From Monoraphidium neglectum (Eukaryota > Chlorophyta > Chlorophyceae > Sphaeropleales > Selenastraceae): a stretch of 14,862 bases of DNA. A program made the translations under genes and the position numbers. The stretch lies in contig NW_014013164.1 in assembly GCF_000611645.1 (NCBI RefSeq), positions 1,335-16,196 of the forward strand, in the 5' to 3' direction. Within the stretch, counting starts at the first letter, position 1; each line of letters begins with the position of its first letter. The notes beneath the pieces are model-generated. The model was not told where the DNA came from, made no database searches, and saw nothing but the letters and a program-made list of their open reading frames with translations. This document shows positions 9,127 to 14,862 of this stretch, one piece after another.

Positions 9127-9279
9127 CACCGCTACAAGCAAATAGTTTTGCCTCACATGCCCGTGCGGGCCATGCATTCAGCTGCAGGGTCTTTGCTTTC
9201 ACAGTTCTTAAGTGCTTCAAGCCCAACCTCCGCCACAAGGTTCAAATTGAAAACTTGTTGGGATTTTAGCAGAATTTGA
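9127..9279 (+). CDS. Alternative last exon of the SAM-domain gene (tentative)
   Basis: An acceptor CTGCTGCAG ends at 9126. The following frame (HRYKQIVLPHMPVRAM...) is phase 0 and would join the donor CAG|GTGCTG after 8738. It runs to a stop at 9277-9279. Against it: reading straight through 8738 also gives a plausible short C-terminus ending at 8825, and this exon's second half has no obvious protein character. Transcript evidence would decide. Confidence 0.25.
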   Translation, partial: HRYKQIVLPHMPVRAMHSAAGSLLSQFLSASSPTSATRFKLKTCWDFSRI

Positions 9280-9487
9280 ATATTGTGCTGGTGCTGCGTA
9301 TGAAATTGCTTGCAGGTATGCACATAGACTGCTGCACATGCCGTGTACTGCGTAGCCTGCGGTCGGTGCTGACAGTGTTGTTCGTTCGCAAGACTCGGCG
9401 CTTGTGCCTATCACGGCAGGCTTTACCCTTCTCTAAGTTGACGTTATTTTCCCTGGTCCTTTCCGCTCTTCGCGTGCCAATCTGGCG

Positions 9488-9492
9488 TGTAA
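9488..9492 (+). terminator. Candidate TGTAA polyadenylation signal for the plus-strand gene
   Basis: TGTAA is the usual polyadenylation signal in chlorophyte nuclear genes. I see no earlier copy after 8825. It would give a 3' UTR of roughly 660 nt from the stop at 8825, or about 225 nt from the stop at 9279. A five-base motif is weak evidence on its own. Confidence 0.35.
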
Positions 9493-9962
9493 CTGCCCAA
9501 TGCGTTTGCTGTACTGCACTGCCACAGGGTTGGCTGGTGGCTGTTGGCGAAGGGGGGTGGTATAGTTCGGGTGAAGTAGTTCGGGTGCTGAGGCGAAGGC
9601 GTACCGTACGCAAATGCAGACGTCACATGATGCTAGCTCAGTCTTGGAAATGGCCTGGCAATGATACGCATCGAATGGTGGGATGTGCGCCGCACGGCAC
9701 ACCTTGATCGTCGGCGTGCGTGCTGTGCACAAGCCTTTGTAGCCCCAAGTCCCAGCGGTTAATCTAGGTTGCATGGTTCGCCCGCTTTCTTTGAACAAAA
9801 AGGCCTGCGCTTGAACTGATAGCAGCAGCTGGGCCCGCACCCGGCCAGCCAGTAATGCGAGCCCCACGGGCCTGCTCCCGGCCGCCAGCAGGGACTACGG
9901 TACCGCTCACGCAGTCATCACCCAGCTCAGCGGCGTATTGACCAGGTCAAGCGAACTGTGTA

Positions 9963-9967
9963 TTACA
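9963..9967 (-). terminator. Candidate TGTAA polyadenylation signal for the phosphatase gene
   Basis: TTACA on the plus strand reads TGTAA on the minus strand, about 800 nt downstream of the phosphatase stop at 10773. I saw no closer copy. A 3' UTR of this length is acceptable for green algae. The motif is short and could be chance. Confidence 0.3.
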
Positions 9968-10330
9968 TGTCCAGCGGCGAGGCTAAATCCCTGCCCCGCA
10001 CGCTGCATAAGGAACATAACCCATAAACATCAGTGGCAGGCTTGTGCTGAGTAGTGCGTCGGCAGCGAGAGGGGCGCTCGGAAGCCATGCTATAGGCCAA
10101 AGGCACAGGGCAAAGAGGGGGAGGGGCAAGTGGCTGCGCGGGAGCAGGCTCTCTCTTCCTGGCTACTGCGCTCGGGCGCGCGCGCGCTGCAGGTGCGCTT
10201 GTGCAATCGCGCGGGCGCGGGGCGCGCCACGCGGGCGGTCTAGTGTACAGGGCCGCGCCCGGCGCGGCGGCCGCCGGCGCGCTCTCCGCTCTCGGGGTGC
10301 GCGCCTCTCCGGCCACAGCCGACAGTTGCT

Positions 10331-10350
10331 GCGGCGGCCGAGGCCGCCGC
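10331..10350. repeat. GC-only inverted repeat, 9-bp arms
   Basis: GCGGCGGCC and GGCCGCCGC are separated by two bases. It directly abuts the larger inverted repeat that begins at 10348. Confidence 0.85.
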
Positions 10351-10413
10351 CACGCGGCGCGCGGGCGGGCCGGGGGGCGCGCAGGCTCCCCGCCGCCCGC
10401 CCGCCGCGTGGCG
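10348..10413. repeat. 21-bp GC-rich inverted repeat with 24-nt loop
   Basis: The left arm 10348-10368 pairs with 10393-10413 at 20 of 21 positions. On the minus strand it lies about 360-425 nt downstream of the phosphatase stop, so it could form a stable hairpin in the 3' UTR or between the convergent genes. Confidence 0.85.
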
Positions 10414-10742
10414 CAATCTTTGAATTCGGGCCGCTCTGGTGTCCCTCCCCCCGCTCGCGCCGCGGCACCCTCACGTGCAGACGAATCATCGGAAACCAGG
10501 AACCCTCAAGGCGGCGGCCCCCCCGCCAGGTGGCCAGGAAGCCGCCGGGCGTCGGGCCCCGCGCCCGGGCGCGGGGCCGGCTGGCGCTCTGCGCTCCAAA
10601 AGAGAGAGGACGACGGATTGCAGGAACACAGCGAAATCAATGCGCGTGAGCGATCGCAAATGCCCCGCGGCGCGCGGCCGCGGACGCCGGCGCCTTCCAA
10701 GCGGCCAGACGGCTTGGGCCGCCGCGCCGGGGCCGAGCCGCG

Positions 10743-10776
10743 TCAGATCACATCAGATCAGATCAGATCGGATCAG
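10743..10776. repeat. Short ATCAG pentamer-type repeat at the phosphatase stop codon
   Basis: TCAGATCACATCAGATCAGA-type pentamers run into the phosphatase stop codon (TGA, plus-strand TCA at 10773-10775), which is itself part of the repeat pattern. The repeat is therefore at the start of the 3' UTR. Confidence 0.8.
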
Positions 10777-12997
10777 AAGTCGACCAGCGCCTCGATCTCA
10801 TCGAACGAGCCGAGGGCCTCCCCCTCTGTGAGCACCCTGCAGTCCACCATGCCGTCCTCCTCCTTAGTGATCTCCAGCACAGACACGGGCGCGTCGAGCA
10901 CGCCGCTGCTCATGCCCACGTCGATGCGCCACACCAGGCCGTCGCAATCCACGTTGGCGCCCCGCATCTGGTGTGTGTGTGTGTGCGAGAGTATGTGTGT
11001 GTGTGTGTGCATGTGTGTGTGTGCATGTGTGTGTGTGTGCATGTGTGTGTGTGTGTGTGCGTGTGTGTGCGTGTGTGTAGATGGCGGCAGACGGAAAGCT
11101 GGGTCGGGCCAGCGCCGCTGGTTGGTCGCGCGCAACAGCACGACCGCCCTATGCCGACGCCCACCCCTCAACGGCCCCAGCCCGCCCGCAACCCCCGGCC
11201 CCGCGGCGCCGCCGCCCCCACCTGCGGCGTGTGGCCGACGACGAGCCGCTTCGCGCCGACCCTCATGAGCGCCTGCTGCACCTGGTTCTTCGCATGGTAG
11301 CGGTCAGCCGGGTTGCTCCACTTCTCCTGAGACAGCGAGCGGTTCCACATCACAGACTTGCCGTCCCCCATGGCCAGGAACGGCGGGCTGGCGTAGCCGT
11401 CCTCCACCTTGTCGCGCCGCATCCAGGCCGCCACCTCGCTGTTCATCTTCTCGATGCCGTAGGCGACTGGTGTTTGAGGGGGGGGATGTTCCACACAGGA
11501 TTGGTTTTGTTGGGAGTTGGGGGTGCGCTTGCAGCGGGCGGGGCGCGGGCGCGGCGGAGGGCGGGCGTCGCGCATGCAGGCGGCTGGGAGTGGGCAACGA
11601 ACCGAAGGGTTGGTTGGCGCTGTACGCACCATGTGTGGGCAGCAGGCCGCCGTGCGCGAACGCTGTGTCGTTGACGATGAGGACGGTGGGGTTGCGGGAC
11701 AGCATGCGTGCCACCTTGCCGCCGGGGAGGTACAGCGCGGCGCGCGCCTGGGGGGCGGGGGTGGGTGGGAGGGAGGGGTTTCGACGGGCGACGAGGGGGT
11801 CGCCGAGCTGTCGTAGGGCGAGGGAGGAAGAAGCCGCAGGGCCCCCTGCCTGGCACGACTGCAGAACGGCGCCAGGGTGCTGTCGAGCAGCGCGGACTAC
11901 GCTCTGTCGGAAAGCGGGGCGGCGGCGATCAGCCGTCCTCGAAGCCTTTTGCCCGGCGTGCAGGTGCTGCCACACCCGTGCGCCCCGGCTGCTGCCCCGC
12001 CGCTGGCCCATGGTGCCGGCGCCTCCGCAGCCGCACCTGGATGCACCCGTCCCAGCTGCGCAGCGCCACGTCCCGCGGGATCCCGAATTCGATGGCGGAC
12101 TCTATGAACGCTCCAGGCGTGACGTACCTGATTTGATGCGCGGGCGCGACAGCCGAGCGAGGACCGGGGGGGGGGGAGTGAGCGCGGGCGGCGCGACGGC
12201 GGGGCGCGTACGGGGCACCGACCGCACGCAGGGCCGAGTGGCGCCGCGCGCTGCGGTTGCGGCAGGTAGCGGCTGGCGGTGGCGACGCCCGCGCGACGAG
12301 AGGGCAGCGCACCTGAAGTCCCCGCACACATTCAAGCTCTCTGCGAGAGGGGGCGGGGTTGGGCGGGCAGGTGGCAGCAACAGAGTCAGAGCGCCGTATG
12401 AGCGTGCAGTGCGCCACTGTTGGCTGCGGTCTCGCTGCGGCCCGTCAGAGCGCCGGGCGGCGCAGAGCCAGCGGCGGCAGCAGCGGCCGCGGGGCCCGGC
12501 CTCGTCGGCCGCGGCCCGCCGACCGCAAGGCCTAGCGCTCACCGTGGTTCCCATTGAGCATGTACACGCCGCCGCCCTCCTTCTGAGCCTGGTTGTCGAG
12601 CTCCAGGAAAAGCTTGATGATACCTGGGAGAAGAGGCCGGGGCCGGCAGCAGCGCAGTGTGGGCGGCCGTCGGCGGGCTGCGGCACGGCCCAACCTGACC
12701 CGCGCGCCGCCCTGGCCGCTGGGTCGTCGCAGCCCGAGGCGGCGCCCCGTCCCTGGCACGGCCCCGCAGCGCTCGCGCGCTGGCCGCCGCGCACGCGCGC
12801 CACGGACACAGGCGACAGGCGCACCCACCCTTGCATCGAGTTGACCCAGGCAGCTGCTCCAGTGTGCGGATGCCGCGCACGTCCCAAACGCCATCACACA
12901 ACCCCGCAGGCAACCCTGCACTCACACACACACACAAAGTGTGCGGATGCCCCGCACGTCCCAAACGCCATCACACAACCCCGCAGGCAACCCTGCA

Positions 12998-13031
<34 letters not shown>

Positions 13032-13812
13032 GTCGCCCACCTATCTCCGTGTTGCCCCTGTCGAGCACGTCCCCCAGCTGCACAATGACCGTGTCGCCCC
13101 CCACCCAGCGCGGCACCCCGTCGTCGTCGATCTCCAGCACCCGCGCCAGCTTCAGGGACGCAATGGTCTTGTCCATGTCCCCATGCAAGTCGCCGACTGT
13201 TTTTTGGGGGGGATGGGGGGCAACGGCGCGTGCGGGTGCGCATTTGCAGCGTGCGGCGCAGGAATTGGCGGGTCGGGCAGCCGCAGGTGCACAGAGAGCA
13301 GGCGCGCCGCGGTGCCGAGCAGAATGCGGCAACGGTGTTGAATGGAAGGGAGGCGGAGAGGAAGCACTGGTTCGCACAGCAATTCACGTAGGCGCCGCCC
13401 CGCGTGCACGGCAGCCTGCCCCAGACCCCAGCTGCAGCGGGTGCAGCTCACTGGCGACGACACGGCCCGTTGCAGTAATGCGCGTGGGTGGCTCCCGCAG
13501 CTCAATAGGGTCGTCGTCATCCGCTGGGTCCGGCAGGGGCACAGACACGGAATGGAACTGTGCCGTGCTCGCTGCACCCGCCACCACGCGCGGCGTGCGA
13601 ACGCCGCTGCCGGCGCATCGCCCCGCACAGGGGTGGCCCGCGCTGCTGAATTGGCTGCTGCTGTTGCTGCTGCTTGTACGCAGGTGCTCTACCCGCGATT
13701 GTAGCAATATCCGCGGTGCCGGCCCTCCCGCACCGCGCTGCCCGAACAAGCCACCGCCCTGAGCAGCACAGCCGGTGTTGTTTGGCTGAAACAGCCTGCT
13801 GGACAGTGCCAT
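10773..13812 (-). CDS. SLP1: Shewanella-like protein phosphatase (calcineurin-type metallophosphoesterase), probably plastid SLP1
   Basis: Eight minus-strand exons: 13812-13452, 13196-13041, 12623-12543, 12340-12313, 12127-12037, 11747-11630, 11466-11222, 10967-10773. All junctions are GT-AG and in phase, giving 424 residues plus TGA. The enzyme is a two-metal PPP-superfamily phosphatase of the SLP group. Motifs in order: GDLHGD 122-127, GDVLDRG 162-168, NGNHE 196-200 (the Glu codon spans an intron), NVCGDFRYV 203-211, AHGGLLP 270-276, GHTPQ 356-360; these supply all the usual metal and phosphate ligands. SLPs usually read GNHEVMN; here it is GNHESLN. Residues 1 to about 60 are rich in Ser, Ala, Arg and Gly with few acids, like a chloroplast transit peptide. 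This favours SLP1 over the non-plastid SLP2, but that is inference. The start is ATG 13812; no other in-frame ATG lies before the motif region. Natural substrates are unknown from sequence. Confidence 0.95.
10970..11079. repeat. Interrupted GT/CA microsatellite abutting a phosphatase 3' splice site
   Basis: GT dinucleotides broken by GC, GAGA and CATG-type interruptions fill the 3' part of phosphatase intron 7 (11221-10968). On the transcript strand the CA run ends directly in CAG|ATG, so it replaces the normal polypyrimidine tract at the acceptor. Confidence 0.95.
12861..13014. repeat. 77-bp tandem duplication in phosphatase intron 2
   Basis: Copy 1 is 12861-12937 and copy 2 starts at 12938, offset exactly 77. 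Apart from CA-tract length they differ by one visible base (G12874 versus C12951). Each copy ends in a CA tract. On the transcript strand each unit contains GTGAGTGCAG, a perfect donor-like sequence (plus positions 12920-12925 and 12997-13002). The period is not a multiple of three and the unit is intronic. Confidence 0.95.
13000..13030. repeat. (CA)15 microsatellite beside a phosphatase 5' splice site
   Basis: The pure CA tract lies in intron 2 (13040-12624). On the transcript strand it is a GT run starting ten bases after the donor at 13040, so many GT dinucleotides sit beside the authentic splice site. Confidence 0.95.
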
Positions 13813-14622
13813 ACTCCGATGGAGCTGCGAGCGCGCCCCCTGGAGCCCCCTCGTGGTTGCGGTGTCAGCGGGACGAGTCAGGGCTGCATGGGGTCCGCGG
13901 CGATGCTCGATCAGCTGCTAGCAACACAAGTCAAGAGCAGAGTGCACGCGCGGACCAATCCACGTCGCACTGGATGGGCACGAGACAACCACGACGCCCC
14001 CGTCTAGCAATACCCTGCGGATATGGGATTATGAAACGCAGTTTTTGTTGTTCCGCAGCATTGCCTTGCTGCAAACGGCAGCGGGCACCCCCCCAGGGTG
14101 GGGTAGGGACCTCACCCCCACCCCCTGGAGTGGGGATCAACGCCCCAGCAGCAACAGCCACATCGCAGCCATCATGCCAACACTTGAGACACTCTCGATT
14201 GCCTCCTGCATTGAGTTTCTTAACACATGGTAGCCACCAGGGCCAACTTCGCACATCGGGCTCTGTGGACTGCCACGCTGCTGGGGATTCATCGCCTGGG
14301 CACTTTTTTGCCATTGGCAGGGCACTGATGATCCCTCAGGCTGCAACGCCAACACGGCGGCATGCAGGTCCAGATCCAGGCTAAGAACTCAGCGTTTTAC
14401 GCAGCCCCTGCTTGCTGATCATGGAACGACGCGGTTGGTACATTGCCAGATAGGATCATGCGGACTGAGGAGCACACCACACAGCACATAGCAGAGGGCA
14501 GGGACACGCCGCACATGCGCACAGCAACAATGCCCCCTTTGCTGGCCGCCGGCGCCGGCGCCGCAGCCTCCGCCGCCGCCGTCACCACCGCGCGACTTGC
14601 GGCCGCCGTCCACAGGGCGCCG
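13813..14622. other. Intergenic region: phosphatase promoter and 3' flank of the rightmost gene
   Basis: Both neighbours are on the minus strand, so this 810-bp interval must contain the 3' UTR of the gene ending at 14623 and the promoter of the phosphatase gene. I see no gene. A C/G-rich imperfect inverted repeat (CCAGGGTGGGGT near 14094 against ACCCCCACCCCCTGG near 14115) is the only notable structure. I found no clear TATA box or TGTAA on the minus strand. Confidence 0.5.
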
Positions 14623-14835
14623 TCACTGCGCCTTTTTATCAAAGCTCAGCCCCTGCACGTTGAGGAACTTGGCGGCGGTGCGCGTCGGGCCCGAGCCCGT
14701 GAGCTTCTGCAGGTTGGAGCGGAACAGGGGCCCCGTGGTCGCGAAGAAGAAGGACGCGCTCACATCGGTCATGTCGTCCCCGGGGAGGCCCATGTGGGTC
14801 AGGCCCGTGATGAAGCCAGGGGGCACGAACGGCAT
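14623..14835 (-). CDS. C-terminal exon of an unrecognised protein, truncated by the right edge
   Basis: The minus strand reads an acceptor (a long pyrimidine tract from the C-rich edge, then TTTTCAG ending at 14836), followed by 70 codons and a TGA at 14625-14623. The residues look like a real folded protein: PGFITGLTHMGLPGDDMTDV, then a hydrophobic SASFFFATTGPLF segment, and a Lys/Gln end (SFDKKAQ). The first codon is ATG, but the strong acceptor just before it suggests an internal phase-0 junction and not a start; a very short single-exon protein is the alternative. I cannot name the family. Confidence 0.6.
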   Translation of the reverse strand: MPFVPPGFITGLTHMGLPGDDMTDVSASFFFATTGPLFRSNLQKLTGSGPTRTAAKFLNVQGLSFDKKAQ

Positions 14836-14842
14836 CTGAAAA

Positions 14843-14862
14843 GGGGGGGCGGGGGCGGGGGG
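14843..14862 (+). other. G-run tract at the window edge
   Basis: Runs of seven, five and six G separated by single C occupy the right edge. On the minus strand this is the pyrimidine tract of the acceptor at 14836. The G-rich strand has G-quadruplex-like composition. Confidence 0.6.

Larger units (their letters stand above)
9493..10772. other. Convergent intergenic region, GC-rich at its right end
   Basis: This lies between the 3' ends of the plus-strand SAM-domain gene and the minus-strand phosphatase gene. No supported gene is present. Long open frames at 10044-10649 and 10201 onward are by-products of very high GC (Ala/Arg/Gly/Pro-only translations). It contains the inverted repeats at 10331-10350 and 10348-10413, and a short ATCAG-type repeat at 10743-10776 beside the phosphatase stop codon. 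Confidence 0.6.

Noticed and set aside
10201..13341. Long plus-strand frames 10201-11268 and 11470-13341
   Set aside because: They are antisense to, or downstream of, the well-supported phosphatase gene, and their translations are Arg/Ala/Pro/Gly low complexity.

Overview
This window looks like nuclear DNA of a eukaryote, most likely a GC-rich green alga (Chlorophyta, perhaps trebouxiophyte-like). Genes are split by many GT-AG introns of about 160-930 bp. Introns carry long GT/CA and CTG microsatellites. One gene encodes a Shewanella-like protein phosphatase with a transit-peptide-like N-terminus, typical of plastid-bearing organisms. Possible algal TGTAA-type polyadenylation signals lie downstream of two genes. 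The species assignment is inference.

Layout: (i) 1-2150, minus strand: the 5' part of a cytosolic-type lysyl-tRNA synthetase, five exons covering the N-terminal helix, the OB-fold anticodon-binding domain and the start of the catalytic domain; the gene runs off the left edge inside an intron. (ii) 2214-5743: a long stretch with no gene I can support, holding a nine-copy 60/69-bp minisatellite (about 3311-3890) and a hairpin near 4662. (iii) 5744 to about 8825 (or 9279), plus strand: an unrecognised multi-exon gene with an N-terminal SAM-like helical domain and a later exon resembling a degenerate PD-(D/E)XK nuclease-fold core. Its introns hold a 30-bp perfect palindrome. A 27-unit CTG tract lies in its last intron or 3' UTR. 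(iv) 9280-10772: convergent 3' region, GC-rich at its right end, with strong inverted repeats. (v) 13812-10773, minus strand: a complete eight-exon, 424-residue Shewanella-like calcineurin-type phosphatase; every junction keeps phase and all metallophosphatase motifs are present. (vi) 13813-14622: intergenic. (vii) 14835-14623, minus strand: the last exon of a gene that enters from the right edge, family not recognised.

The synthetase and phosphatase are housekeeping/plastid genes in GC-rich DNA. The middle 2.2-9.9 kb looks lower in GC, carries most of the unusual structure and the only apparently lineage-specific gene. It is the part most worth a second look. No operon logic applies; the gene order is minus, plus, minus, minus.
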